Shown piece by piece: positions 1-8,990 of a DNA stretch of 64,000 nucleotides. The notes below the pieces were generated by a model, which was not told the DNA's origin, searched no databases, and saw only the letters and a program-made list of their open reading frames with translations. Positions within the stretch are counted from its first letter, which is position 1, and every line of letters starts with the position of its first letter. Source of the DNA: Dyadobacter sp. MSC1_007 (GTDB lineage Bacteria > Bacteroidota > Bacteroidia > Cytophagales > Spirosomataceae); assembly GCF_023667495.1 (NCBI RefSeq), contig NZ_JAMOZL010000003.1, positions 620,001 to 684,000 on the forward strand, written 5' to 3'. Made by a program: the position numbers and the translations under genes.

Positions 1-710
1 ATAGATTTAGCCAGCAATGCATACTCCGACGGCTTGCCCAGACGGGAAGGAAACGGCACTTGTTGCCCTAGGGAAATCCGGGCGTCTTCCGGCAGGCCCA
101 TGAGGAGGGGCGTTTCAAAAAGCCCGGGTGCAATGGCCATAACCCTGATGCCAGATTTTGCAAGATCACGGGCGACAGGTAATGTCATGCTTACGATGCC
201 GCCTTTGCTTGCCGCATAAGCAACTTGCCCCATCTGACCGTCATAGGCCGCCACAGATGCCGTATTGATGATCACCCCACGCTCACCTTCCTCATTCGGG
301 TCATTCTTTTCCATTGCAAATGCAGCAAGCCGCATTACATTAAAAGTCCCGATGAGGTTAATGCGAATGGTTTTTTCAAAAAGATCAAATGCATGCGGAC
401 CGTAAATGCCATCGACTTTTCCGACAATCTTTCGTGCCGGAGCAATGCCCGCACAATTAACCAGGATGTTAATGCTGCCAAATGTTTGCAAAGCAATATC
501 CAAAGCGTTCTGGACTTCGCTTTCACTGGTGACGTCGGTTTTTAAAAATTTTAATTGGTTGGGAAATTCGCTTTCGAGCGCTCGTCCAGCAATTTCATTC
601 AAATCTAGAATGACAGCCTTGGCCCCCTGGCATGCGAATAGGCGCACCGTCGCTTCTCCAAGGCCGGAGGCGCCGCCTGTAATGATCGCCGTGGAGTTTT
701 GTAGCTGCAT
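1..710 (-). CDS. SDR-family dehydrogenase, 3-hydroxyacyl-CoA dehydrogenase type (partial)
   Basis: NAD(P)-dependent short-chain dehydrogenase read on the minus strand from an ATG at 710 and cut by the window edge after about 236 residues. The Rossmann glycine motif TGGASGLG lies near residues 10-17, followed by NCAG and the catalytic YAASK. The text around the active site ([17 protein letters not shown]) and the tail [10 protein letters not shown] are typical of the HSD17B10-like 3-hydroxyacyl-CoA dehydrogenases of fatty-acid or branched-chain amino-acid oxidation; that substrate is inferred from family resemblance. Family members are about 255 residues, so only some 20 C-terminal residues are missing. 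The ATG lies 6 nt after the stop of the small upstream gene, so the two are probably cotranscribed. Confidence 0.88.
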   Translation of the reverse strand, partial: MQLQNSTAIITGGASGLGEATVRLFACQGAKAVILDLNEIAGRALESEFPNQLKFLKTDVTSESEVQNALDIALQTFGSINILVNCAGIAPARKIVGKVDGIYGPHAFDLFEKTIRINLIGTFNVMRLAAFAMEKNDPNEEGERGVIINTASVAAYDGQMGQVAYAASKGGIVSMTLPVARDLAKSGIRVMAIAPGLFETPLLMGLPEDARISLGQQVPFPSRLGKPSEYALLAKS

Positions 711-716
711 AAGGAT

Positions 717-890
717 CTATTTCCTCCTCAGCACGTGCTCCGGAACTGGGTGTTCTTCAAGGAACTTGCGGGCCCGTTCGTTTTTTGCTTTGACCACGGG
801 GTGCTCTGACAAGTCCGGGAGTGAGTTGTCAATCGTAAATTTCGGGGACAGAATCGAAGCGAGTCTTGACTTTTTTTCTAGCACTTTCAT
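717..890 (-). CDS. Small hypothetical protein, 57 aa, downstream of a DUF6934-like gene
   Basis: An open frame of 57 codons starts at an ATG at 890 and ends with TAG at 719-717. The product is charged and soluble, with no signal peptide or membrane segment; the C-terminal half (VVKAKNERARKFLEEHPVPE) looks helical. It begins 18 nt after the stop of the frameshifted DUF6934-like gene and ends 6 nt before the SDR start. A small gene of 59 codons also follows the intact DUF6934 gene at 58.6 kb, so the arrangement recurs, although the two small proteins are not clearly alike by eye. The function is unknown. The tight packing supports it being a real gene. Confidence 0.5.
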   Translation of the reverse strand: MKVLEKKSRLASILSPKFTIDNSLPDLSEHPVVKAKNERARKFLEEHPVPEHVLRRK

Positions 891-908
891 ATCTGCGGTA
901 GCTTGCTT

Positions 909-1360
909 TTACGAATCTAAGGATTTCCAGCCAATCAAAAAACTTTCGAATGAGACGTTTGGTTCAAAATCAAACCACCCATTATTTCTATAACCTTGTA
1001 TGGATAGGATGTCGCAGAAATCAGGAAATACTTTGCGTATTGCAATTTGATACAATCGAGTCCTGGATTGGGTGTTGCCTGCAATGTTAATCCAACGATG
1101 TGGGTGCTGTCTAAGATACTGAATGATCACAGCCATTACGGTAGCAAGTACCTCGGGCATATCGCCGTTGTCAGTGATCGTGTCGTCTACAAAGTCCCCC
1201 GTTTCCAGATCGAAATCGAGGAGCGCCAGATTGTAAACAACAGGAGTTAGAGGGAAAACGTAATAGCCTTTTCAAAAACACCGCGTTTACCGATGCTTTG
1301 AAAATGATAGTGTGTTTTCCCCTCATTGAGGACAAATGGATATGCCTCGTATTGCTGCAT
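909..1360 (-). pseudogene. DUF6934-like protein, frameshifted
   Basis: From an ATG at 1360 the frame encodes a protein starting MQQYEAYPFVLNEGKTHYHF and meets TAA at 1249-1247. The matching sequence continues in another frame (TPVVYNLALLDFDLETGDF, then a stretch holding GNTQSRTRLYQIAI) to a stop at 911-909. The joined product lines up along its length with the intact 150-residue protein at 58616-59068, which has FEYLSVG, KAIIFYE, YSLVLADIEDDG and GNTEAKTRLYQIAI in the same order. The break fits loss of one base or gain of two near 1250. The gene starts 10 nt after the ileS stop. It is either a decayed gene or an assembly error. DUF6934 is named from memory and its function is unknown. Confidence 0.65.
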
Positions 1361-1369
1361 GCTAGTTGC

Positions 1370-4300
1370 TTATACCACCTCAATCTTCACCTTCAACAAA
1401 AACTCGTCCATTTCGATCTCGGTTGCTTCGCCGTTGAGGTCGCCGACGAGGTTGAGGTCTAGTGCCTGTACTTCCTGGCAAATGTAGTCTTTGTTGGCAG
1501 TGATCGCGTTGGCGAGCAGGCCGTCGTTGTTTTGTAAAGTAATGCGAATCTTGTCGGTAACTTCAAAACCGTTGTCTTTACGCAGGTTCTGAACACGGTT
1601 TACAAAATCGCGGGCGATACCTTCCAGTCGCAAATCTTCCGTTACCGTGATGTCCAGCGCGACAGTAAGGCCTCCTTCGCTGGCTACAAGCCACCCCGGA
1701 ACATCTTCGGCAATGATTTCTACGTCGCTCAATGCGATGTCGATCGCTCCGTTCAATGTGATGGAAGTATTCTGCTCGATTGTCCGGATTTCTTCTTCGG
1801 TCATCGCAGAGATCGCCGCGGCAACTTCTTTCATCTTGGGCCCGAATTTCGGTCCGAGCGCCTTGAAGTTCGGCTTAATTTTCTTTTTCAGGATACCGCT
1901 GTCATCATGCACGAACTCAATGTTTTTTACATTCACCTCCGTCAAAATGATATACGCCACCTGCTCGATCTGTTGCTTGGTTTTGTCGCTCAAAACCGGG
2001 ATCAGAATCTTGGATAATGGCTGACGAACTTTGAGTTTGTGGCTTTTCCGGATCGAGTGTACAAGCGAACTGATCCGCTGTGCCAGCTCCATAGCTTCTT
2101 CCAGATCGGTATCTACCACCCCGGCTTCGATCTTAGGCCAGTAGGTCAAATGCACGGAATCATATTTAAATGCTGTATCGTGCTTAACCGATGCTTCACG
2201 GTCGCTATCTGTCAGGTTTTTATATAACCATTCTCCGAAAAACGGTGCTATCGGAGACATCAGTTGCGAAACCGTCGCCAAACAGTGATGCAATGTTTCG
2301 TACGCTGCTTGTTTGTCATTTGTCAACCCGGTCCCTGCTTCCTGCGAAGGATTCCAGAAGCGACGGCGATTTAACCGGATATACCAGTTGGAAAGTTGGT
2401 CGGTCACAAAATCCTGCACCAGTCGACCGGCTTTGGTAGGGTTGTAATCGTCGAATTGCTCACCTACCTCTTTAACTAATGTATTTAATTTGGAAAGAAT
2501 CCAGCGGTCCAGCTCGGTGCGCTTTTCGATCGGCACAGAATTGGCTTCGTGGAATTCATAACCATCCAGATTTGCATATAATGCAAAGAAATTGTAGGTG
2601 TTCACCAGCGTTCCGAAGAACTTCCGCTGCACTTCGCCGATACCATCTATATTGAATTTCAGGTTGTCCCAGGGCTCCGCATTGGTGATCATATACCAGC
2701 GCGTCGCATCCGGGCCATATTGCGCCAATGTAGCAAATGGATCGACTGCATTGCCAAGCCGTTTGGACATTTTATTGCCGTTTTTATCCAAAACCAAACC
2801 GGTTGAGACGACATTTTTAAATGCTACCGAATCAAACAGCATACCGGCAATAGCGTGGAGCGTAAAGAACCAGCCACGGGTCTGGTCCACACCTTCCGAA
2901 ATAAAATCAGCCGGATAGCTTTGGTTGAAGATTTCCTGATTTTCAAACGGGTAATGCCATTGAGCATACGGCATCGCGCCCGAGTCGAACCATACGTCGA
3001 TCAGGTCAGGCTCGCGGTGCATGATATGGCCTCTTTTGGAAACCAAAACCACATCATCCACATAAGGACGGTGTAAATCGTAATCACCGTGTTCCAGTTT
3101 TTGGAGGTAATCCGAGTTATGCAATGCCTGCTCACGGGTAAGATGGCCTGAGATAATGGCTTCTTCCAGCTTGTCTTTAAGTTCTTCAATGGAGCCAATG
3201 CAAACTTCGTCACCATAGTCATTCCGCCAGATCGGCAGCGGTGTGCCCCAGTAACGGGAGCGTGACAAGTTCCAGTCGACCAGGTTTTCCAGCCAGTTTC
3301 CGAAGCGGCCTGTTCCGGTGCTTTCGGGTTTCCAATTGATACTTTTATTGAGTTCAACGAGCCGGTCTTTCACCGCGGTCGTGCGGATAAACCAACTGTC
3401 GAGCGGATAATAGAGCACGGGCTTGTCTGTACGCCAGCAATGCGGGTAAGGGTGTTCGTATTTCTCAACTTTAAATGCTTTGCCTTCTTCTTTCAGTTTG
3501 ATGGCGATGAGCACGTCCGTTGGACGGAATTCCGGATCATCTTGCTCGGCCTGAGAGTAATATTCAGGTTTTACAAAACGGCCTGCGTAGTCCGTAATTT
3601 CTTTTACAAAACGGCCTTGACGATCCACAATCGGTACTTCTTTGCCGTTTTCATCCTTCACCATAATGGAAGGGATACCATTGGCCTGCGCCACCCGGAA
3701 GTCGTCCGCACCGAAAGTAGGAGAGGTGTGAACTACGCCTGTACCATCTTCTGTGGTAACGAAATCACCCAGGATCACACGGAATGCAGGTGTAGTCGGC
3801 TGAACGTACGGAAGCAATTGCTCGTATTCCACGCCTTCCAGGTCCTTTCCTTTAAATTCTTTCAGGATTGTCCAGGGAAGAACTTTCTTATCGCTCGCTG
3901 CGTAACCCTCAAAATCGCCGTTGTGGCCTTTTTCTGCAAAATATTTACCTACCAGATCCTTCGCAAGCACCACCGCAACGGGTTCGTGCGTGTAAGGATT
4001 GAAGGTGTTGATCAAAACATAATTAATATTCGCGCCGACGGTCAATGCCGAGTTGGCAGGAAGCGTCCAGGGGGTCGTCGTCCAGGCAAGAATTCGGATG
4101 TCCAGGCTTGCCGAATCCGCGAAAATGGCACGTTCCGTAGCGTCCTTCACCTTGAACATCGCCACGATCGTCGTGTCCTTCACATCCTTATACGTCCCGG
4201 GCATATTCAGCTCATGGGACGAGAGGCCCGTCCCGGCAGCCGGTGAATAGGGCTGGATCGTATAACCTTTGTATAGTAAACCTTTGTCATACAGTTTTTT

Positions 4301-4789
4301 AAGCAGATTCCAGAGGCTTTCGATGTATTCGCTTTTGTAGGTAATGTAAGGATTGTCCAGATCGACCCAATAGCCCATTTTCTCGGTCAGGTCATTCCAC
4401 TGATCAGTGAATTTCATGACCGTCTGACGGCATTTCTCATTATAATCGGCTACTGAAATTTTCTTACCGATATCATCCTTGATAATCCCAAGTTCCTTCT
4501 CCACTTGCAGCTCCACGGGAAGTCCGTGCGTGTCCCAGCCGCCCTTACGCTTCACCTGAAAGCCCTGCAAGGTCTTGTAACGGCAAAAAATGTCTTTAAT
4601 AGACCTCGCCATCACGTGGTGAATGCCCGGCGTACCATTTGCCGAAGGCGGACCTTCAAAAAATGTGAATGTAGGAGCGCCTTCACGGGTTTCTACCGAT
4701 GCTTCAAAGATTTTATTGTCTTTCCAGAATTGCAGTACTTCGTCCCCGATTTGCGGATAACTCAGATTTTTATATTCGTTGTATTTCAT
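1370..4789 (-). CDS. ileS: Isoleucyl-tRNA synthetase
   Basis: Charges tRNA-Ile with isoleucine in the cytoplasm. The protein has 1139 residues, longer than the roughly 930-940 of the usual bacterial enzyme and close to the eukaryote/archaeal-type form found in Bacteroidota. The class I HIGH-like motif lies in ANGTPGIHHVMA near residue 55, and the KMSKR loop (NKMSKRLGN) near residue 673. The WTTTPWTLPAN sequence of the CP1 editing domain is present near residue 240. A long C-terminal anticodon-binding region completes the protein. No HIS-rich zinc finger of the short bacterial form is evident. The enzyme of this type is often insensitive to mupirocin in other bacteria; here that is inference. 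It is divergent from the carbonic anhydrase gene. Confidence 0.97.
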   Translation of the reverse strand: MKYNEYKNLSYPQIGDEVLQFWKDNKIFEASVETREGAPTFTFFEGPPSANGTPGIHHVMARSIKDIFCRYKTLQGFQVKRKGGWDTHGLPVELQVEKELGIIKDDIGKKISVADYNEKCRQTVMKFTDQWNDLTEKMGYWVDLDNPYITYKSEYIESLWNLLKKLYDKGLLYKGYTIQPYSPAAGTGLSSHELNMPGTYKDVKDTTIVAMFKVKDATERAIFADSASLDIRILAWTTTPWTLPANSALTVGANINYVLINTFNPYTHEPVAVVLAKDLVGKYFAEKGHNGDFEGYAASDKKVLPWTILKEFKGKDLEGVEYEQLLPYVQPTTPAFRVILGDFVTTEDGTGVVHTSPTFGADDFRVAQANGIPSIMVKDENGKEVPIVDRQGRFVKEITDYAGRFVKPEYYSQAEQDDPEFRPTDVLIAIKLKEEGKAFKVEKYEHPYPHCWRTDKPVLYYPLDSWFIRTTAVKDRLVELNKSINWKPESTGTGRFGNWLENLVDWNLSRSRYWGTPLPIWRNDYGDEVCIGSIEELKDKLEEAIISGHLTREQALHNSDYLQKLEHGDYDLHRPYVDDVVLVSKRGHIMHREPDLIDVWFDSGAMPYAQWHYPFENQEIFNQSYPADFISEGVDQTRGWFFTLHAIAGMLFDSVAFKNVVSTGLVLDKNGNKMSKRLGNAVDPFATLAQYGPDATRWYMITNAEPWDNLKFNIDGIGEVQRKFFGTLVNTYNFFALYANLDGYEFHEANSVPIEKRTELDRWILSKLNTLVKEVGEQFDDYNPTKAGRLVQDFVTDQLSNWYIRLNRRRFWNPSQEAGTGLTNDKQAAYETLHHCLATVSQLMSPIAPFFGEWLYKNLTDSDREASVKHDTAFKYDSVHLTYWPKIEAGVVDTDLEEAMELAQRISSLVHSIRKSHKLKVRQPLSKILIPVLSDKTKQQIEQVAYIILTEVNVKNIEFVHDDSGILKKKIKPNFKALGPKFGPKMKEVAAAISAMTEEEIRTIEQNTSITLNGAIDIALSDVEIIAEDVPGWLVASEGGLTVALDITVTEDLRLEGIARDFVNRVQNLRKDNGFEVTDKIRITLQNNDGLLANAITANKDYICQEVQALDLNLVGDLNGEATEIEMDEFLLKVKIEVV

Positions 4790-4875
4790 ATAGGCTCGTC
4801 ACTTTTGGCTGCTTCGCCATCAGCTGGTCATGTAAATGGCAATATATTAGTAACCCTGTCCGGATTTTGAGAGTG

Positions 4876-4883
4876 CAAAATTA
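4876..4883 (-). promoter_or_regulatory. Probable ileS -7 box (TAnnTTTG class)
   Basis: On the minus strand the bases read TAATTTTG, an exact match to the Bacteroidota -7 consensus TAnnTTTG, 87 nt upstream of the ileS ATG. A T-rich stretch (CCTTTTAG) about 20 nt further upstream could serve as a weak -33 element. The assignment rests on consensus and position only. Confidence 0.45.
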
Positions 4884-5013
4884 CGATTTTTTTTCTGCTA
4901 AAAGGATGTTTGGTTTGGAATGAATATGAGGCTTGTGAAGACATTTATACTACCTTGCGGCAATTCAGGGCACATGCTACTTTATTCAACGTGATCTTTC
5001 AACAGCAATTCAA

Positions 5014-5646
5014 ATGGAACACATTAACCGACTTTTACTTGCCAATAAAACATGGGCGGCAGAGCAGCTCGAACTCGACGAGCAATACTTTGAAAACCTT
5101 TCCAAGGACCAGAAGCCGGATTTTCTCTGGATCGGATGCTCGGACAGCCGTGTCCCTGCCGAAGATCTTACCGGTTCGCAACCGGGCGAAATGTTCGTTC
5201 ACAGGAACGTGGCTAATCTCGTAGTGCATACGGATATGAATATGCTTAGCGTATTGCAATATGCCGTGGAAGTGCTGAAAGTAAGGCATATCCTTGTCGT
5301 GGGGCATTATCAATGCGGAGGGGTAAAGGCTTCGATGGCGCATAAGGACCTCGGGCTCATCAATCGCTGGCTCCACAATATCAAAGACGTGTACGACAAG
5401 TTCGCGACCGAACTGGACGCAATTGAAGATGAGAAAAAGCGGTTTGATAGGTTGGTAGAGCTGAATGTGGTCCAACAGGTCCACAATCTGGCACAAACCA
5501 GCATTGTCCAGAATGCCTGGTTCCAGGGGCAGGAGATACATTTGCACGGTTGGGTTTTCAGTCTGCACGACGGACTGATTAAGACGCTCGTACATATGCC
5601 GCCAGGTACTAAGGTGGAGGGAATTTACCGGTATGATTTTGAATGA
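5014..5646 (+). CDS. can: Beta-class carbonic anhydrase
   Basis: Interconverts CO2 and bicarbonate in the cytoplasm. The protein has 210 residues, the normal beta-class length. The zinc ligands are visible: C42 and D44 in IGCSDSRVP, and the H98-x2-C101 pair in VGHYQCGGVKA. The dyad Asp-Arg (D44, R46) is conserved. This pattern matches the E. coli Can type rather than the gamma or alpha classes. It has its own upstream region of about 220 nt shared divergently with ileS and is followed by an intrinsic terminator, so it is probably monocistronic. Confidence 0.96.
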   Translation: MEHINRLLLANKTWAAEQLELDEQYFENLSKDQKPDFLWIGCSDSRVPAEDLTGSQPGEMFVHRNVANLVVHTDMNMLSVLQYAVEVLKVRHILVVGHYQCGGVKASMAHKDLGLINRWLHNIKDVYDKFATELDAIEDEKKRFDRLVELNVVQQVHNLAQTSIVQNAWFQGQEIHLHGWVFSLHDGLIKTLVHMPPGTKVEGIYRYDFE

Positions 5647-5651
5647 AATGC

Positions 5652-5680
5652 AAACCTGCCCAGCGGCAGGTTTTTTCTTT
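5652..5680 (+). terminator. Intrinsic terminator after carbonic anhydrase
   Basis: A 9-bp perfect stem (AAACCTGCC at 5652-5660 with GGCAGGTTT at 5665-5673) has a CAGC loop and runs into a T-tract, directly after the stop at 5646. Confidence 0.85.
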
Positions 5681-5811
5681 TACAGGCTGGCTCCTGCAAG
5701 CGTTTTCTTAAAAAATCCGACTTTTTTCGAAACAATTTAACTGTGTAACCGATGTTCGCATTATCTTAGTATCTTAATTGAGTCTAAATAAGAAAATAAG
5801 GTCCGCTTTTC

Positions 5812-6978
5812 ATGAAAAAACTGATTGGGAAACTCCACTTGTACCTCGGACTGGTATCAGGCATTTTGGTATTCGTTATTTCCATCACAGGATGCATTCT
5901 GGCGTTTGAGCAGGAGATTAAATGCATTACCCAACCCTATATGTTTGTGGAAGGCCCGACGAACGGCAAAGTATTGCCACCATCGGTGCTGGCTGCTATT
6001 GCCAGGAAAGCGGTGCCCGGCAAGCAGGCCAGAGGAATACTCTACGATACGCCCGACCGCAATGCAAAAGTCGGTTTTTACAATCTGGATCCTGAATACT
6101 ATTATGTAGCCTATATCAATCAATACACAGGAAAGGTTGTGAAGGTGTGGAATGAGGACGGAGATTTTTTCCATTTCATCCTGCACGGTCATTATTATCT
6201 GTGGTTGCCGGAGAAAATCGGGCAGGTAGTGGTCGCTTCCGCTACTTTGATATTCCTGACAATGATGATCAGCGGCCTGGTGTTATGGTGGCCCAAAAAT
6301 AAATCGGCTGCTAAACAGCGTTTTTCAATCAAATGGAGTGCGGCCTGGAGGCGGAAAAATTATGATTTGCACAACGTTTTTGGTTTCTATGTGATGTCCA
6401 TAGGCATTATTCTGGCCATTACCGGACTGATTTGGGGCTTTCAATGGTTTTCGCAGGGACTTTACACGATCACCGGCGGAAAAGGTTCGGATGTGTATTA
6501 TAATCCGCCTTCCGACACTACTACGCTGGCGGGCACAGACAAAACAATGCAGGTTGTGGATAAGGCCTGGTTCACATTACAGAAAGAGTATCCAAAATAT
6601 TCCAGCCTCAATATTTCCTTGCCGACCGAAAAAGCCGAGTCGATCTATTCATATGTGAATTTCCGCGAGGGGACTTATTATGATGTTGATTACAATTATT
6701 TTGACCAATACACAGGCCAAAAGATCAAAGCGGAAGGCCCTTATAGCGGCAAATTCAAAGAAGCCAACTTTGCACAAACACTGCGCCGGATGAATTATGA
6801 CATTCATACCGGGGCTATTTTAGGCTTACCGGGCAAAATTCTGATGTTTTTTGCCAGCCTCATTTGTGCCTCGCTGCCGGTTACCGGCTTCCTGATCTGG
6901 TGGGGCAGGAGAAAGAAAGCTCCAAAAAAGGCCCGTACAAGCCTCAGAACAATGAAACCAGACTTGGTGAGCCGCTAG
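5812..6978 (+). CDS. PepSY-associated TM helix protein
   Basis: Inner-membrane protein of 388 residues. The first helix follows immediately after a short basic start (KLIGKLHLYLGLVSGILVFV). Further hydrophobic segments lie near residues 140-160, 190-215 and 340-365, and two periplasmic PepSY-like regions lie between them. Family relatives are often linked to siderophore or iron uptake and some act as ferric-siderophore reductases; no iron gene is next to this one, so the role here is open. The C-terminus is a basic cytoplasmic tail. It converges with the GH16 gene, with only 2 nt between the two stops. Confidence 0.85.
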   Translation: MKKLIGKLHLYLGLVSGILVFVISITGCILAFEQEIKCITQPYMFVEGPTNGKVLPPSVLAAIARKAVPGKQARGILYDTPDRNAKVGFYNLDPEYYYVAYINQYTGKVVKVWNEDGDFFHFILHGHYYLWLPEKIGQVVVASATLIFLTMMISGLVLWWPKNKSAAKQRFSIKWSAAWRRKNYDLHNVFGFYVMSIGIILAITGLIWGFQWFSQGLYTITGGKGSDVYYNPPSDTTTLAGTDKTMQVVDKAWFTLQKEYPKYSSLNISLPTEKAESIYSYVNFREGTYYDVDYNYFDQYTGQKIKAEGPYSGKFKEANFAQTLRRMNYDIHTGAILGLPGKILMFFASLICASLPVTGFLIWWGRRKKAPKKARTSLRTMKPDLVSR

Positions 6979-6980
6979 GA

Positions 6981-7808
6981 TTATTTCTTTTCGTAAACCC
7001 GCACATAATCGACCTCGAACCGGGCAGGGAAATCTGTTTTAGAAAGGTCTCCTCCATTGTCGCCGCCTAATGCGAGCGTCAGCAAGAGGTAATGCGGTTG
7101 TTTGAATGGGGTAATGCTTTTGTTTTTAGCATTCACAGCAGTCGCCTGGTCCTGCGAGGCCAGCAGCATATCATCCACATATAATTTGATAGACGTTTCG
7201 TCCCAGTCCATGCGCCAGACGTGGAATTTGGAAGACCATTCGGGATCGTTGAACTCGGTCAATGGTTTCCTGACAGAATTCCACACTGGTTTATATTGCT
7301 CATTGGAGCCCCAGGCAAGGTTAGCCAGCAGCATTCCACGGTAAAACTCCATAATGTCGATCTCACCATTGTCCGGCCATTGGCCTTTCTCGCCCAGCGT
7401 CCAGAATGCCGGCCATAATCCTGACCGTGTGTCGATCTTGGCCCTCATTTCAAATCGACCATACTGAAAGCTTTTTTTACCTCTCGTAATCAGGCTTGCA
7501 GAAGTGTATTCGGCATACTCGCGGTTTTCTTTCCAGTTGGTACTGCCCGCTTTGTAGTTTGGATTTTTAACCCTTTCTTTTTTCGCCTCAATAATAAGAT
7601 AACCGCCTTTACAATAGGCATTATCCCCTTGAAACCATTGCTCTTCATGATTTCGGACAAATCCTTTTTCCGGCTGCCAAATGTTTGAATCGGGTGAGCC
7701 TTCGCTGTCGAATTCATCGGCCCAAACCAGTTTCCATTGTGCGGACGCAGGTGCGACGGCCATCAGAATGAGTATTATTGAGAGGAAATTTTTGGTCAAA
7801 ATTTGCAT
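6981..7808 (-). CDS. Secreted glycoside hydrolase family 16 (beta-glucanase type)
   Basis: Endo-acting beta-glycanase of the laminarinase/lichenase fold. A signal peptide is clear from the ATG at 7808 (QILTKNFLSIILILMAVAPA, cut after SAQ); an upstream in-frame start at 7826 would add six residues and looks less likely. The catalytic signature EIDIMEF (E-x-D-x-x-E) lies near residue 147, and the flanking text GLWPAFWTLG and VDYVRVYEKK is typical of GH16. The mature protein is a single catalytic domain without a carbohydrate-binding or sorting domain. The likely substrate is a beta-1,3- or mixed-linked glucan (inference). It stands apart from the SusCD locus. Confidence 0.93.
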   Translation of the reverse strand: MQILTKNFLSIILILMAVAPASAQWKLVWADEFDSEGSPDSNIWQPEKGFVRNHEEQWFQGDNAYCKGGYLIIEAKKERVKNPNYKAGSTNWKENREYAEYTSASLITRGKKSFQYGRFEMRAKIDTRSGLWPAFWTLGEKGQWPDNGEIDIMEFYRGMLLANLAWGSNEQYKPVWNSVRKPLTEFNDPEWSSKFHVWRMDWDETSIKLYVDDMLLASQDQATAVNAKNKSITPFKQPHYLLLTLALGGDNGGDLSKTDFPARFEVDYVRVYEKK

Positions 7809-7973
7809 ACGCACAAAAGCACACAAGGCAGGTTTTCTACCAGGGAATTGCGCCGTTGGGAGAAAAAGGCACTATTAATCGGTTTGCAGGGTTTGATTTT
7901 AAACACTTTTCCATTCTTTTGTAAATAGCACCAATACGGCTGGAAGCCATTGCCGATCGCTAAAAACCAACTG

Positions 7974-8987
7974 ATGCGTAAGATTCTTGATACAGCAAAA
8001 AAGGCAGGGCTCGATGGGTTTATGCTGGCCCTCCTGACGATGATATTGCTGGCCTGGCTATGGCCGCAACCCGGTATGAAGGACAGTCCGCTGCATTTAG
8101 CCACTGTTTCTACTTACGCAGTTTCAGTTGTGTTTTTCTTTTACGGCCTGCGGCTGAGTCCCGAAAAACTGCGTGCTGGCCTTGTAAATTGGAAATTGCA
8201 CGTGATGATACATCTGTCCACATTCGTGCTTTTTCCGTTGCTTGCCCTGGTATTCAGGCCTTTTTTTGAGGGAGAGGAAAGCCGGAATATGTGGCTGGCC
8301 ATCTTTTTCCTGACAGCGCTACCTTCCACGGTTTCATCCTCAGTAGTGATGGTTTCCATTGCGCACGGCAATATTCCTGCGGCGATATTCAATGCTAGCA
8401 TTTCCAGTCTAATTGGCGTTTTTATTACACCGCTGTGGATGGGATGGGTATTGGAGGCTGGTTCAGGACATTTTGATCTGTTGTCGGTAGTCGGAAAATT
8501 AGCAATGCAAGTATTGATACCGGTATTCGCAGGCATCGCATTAAACAGTCGCTGGGGGCATTTCGCGGAGCGTAACAAAAAGTATATCCGTTATTTCGAC
8601 CAATCGTCGATCCTGCTGATCGTGTATACTTCTTTCTGCGAATCGTTTGGGGAAGACCTGTTCAGTTCGCTGGGAATAAAAGAAATCGTATTTTTAGGAA
8701 TAGGAATGATTGCCTTGTTTTTGGGCGTCTATTTCCTGCTGACATTTATCGGCGGATTGCTGCATTTCAATCGGGAGGATAGGGTTACGGCTGTGTTTTG
8801 TGGTTCAAAAAAGTCGCTTGTGCAAGGAGCGGTGATGTCGAAAGTACTCTTTTCGGGGGCCGAAGCGGGGTTAATGCTGTTACCGATCATGGTTTATCAC
8901 GCTTTGCAGCTCATCGCTGCGAGTATGATCGCCCAGCGGATGGCGCGGCAAGTGGAGGCAGCAGAAAGTGTTTTACTTAAAAAATAA
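7974..8987 (+). CDS. Bile acid:sodium symporter family transporter (SLC10A7/YfeH-like)
   Basis: Multi-pass inner-membrane transporter with about ten hydrophobic segments. The text FFFYGLRLSPEKLRAG in the first third, TALPSTVSSSVVM mid-protein and FCGSKKSLVQGAVMSKVLF toward the end are the landmarks of the SLC10A7/YfeH branch. The frame can also open at a TTG at 7950, but the ATG at 7974 (MRKILDTAKKAGLDGFM) fits relatives better. The transported compound is not known from sequence. The DUF4230 gene starts 3 nt after its stop, so they are probably one transcript. Confidence 0.9.
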   Translation: MRKILDTAKKAGLDGFMLALLTMILLAWLWPQPGMKDSPLHLATVSTYAVSVVFFFYGLRLSPEKLRAGLVNWKLHVMIHLSTFVLFPLLALVFRPFFEGEESRNMWLAIFFLTALPSTVSSSVVMVSIAHGNIPAAIFNASISSLIGVFITPLWMGWVLEAGSGHFDLLSVVGKLAMQVLIPVFAGIALNSRWGHFAERNKKYIRYFDQSSILLIVYTSFCESFGEDLFSSLGIKEIVFLGIGMIALFLGVYFLLTFIGGLLHFNREDRVTAVFCGSKKSLVQGAVMSKVLFSGAEAGLMLLPIMVYHALQLIAASMIAQRMARQVEAAESVLLKK

Positions 8988-8990
8988 ACT

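Noticed and set aside
3440-4246. 268-codon open frame antisense to ileS
   Set aside because: Covered by the ileS gene, whose motifs are clear.
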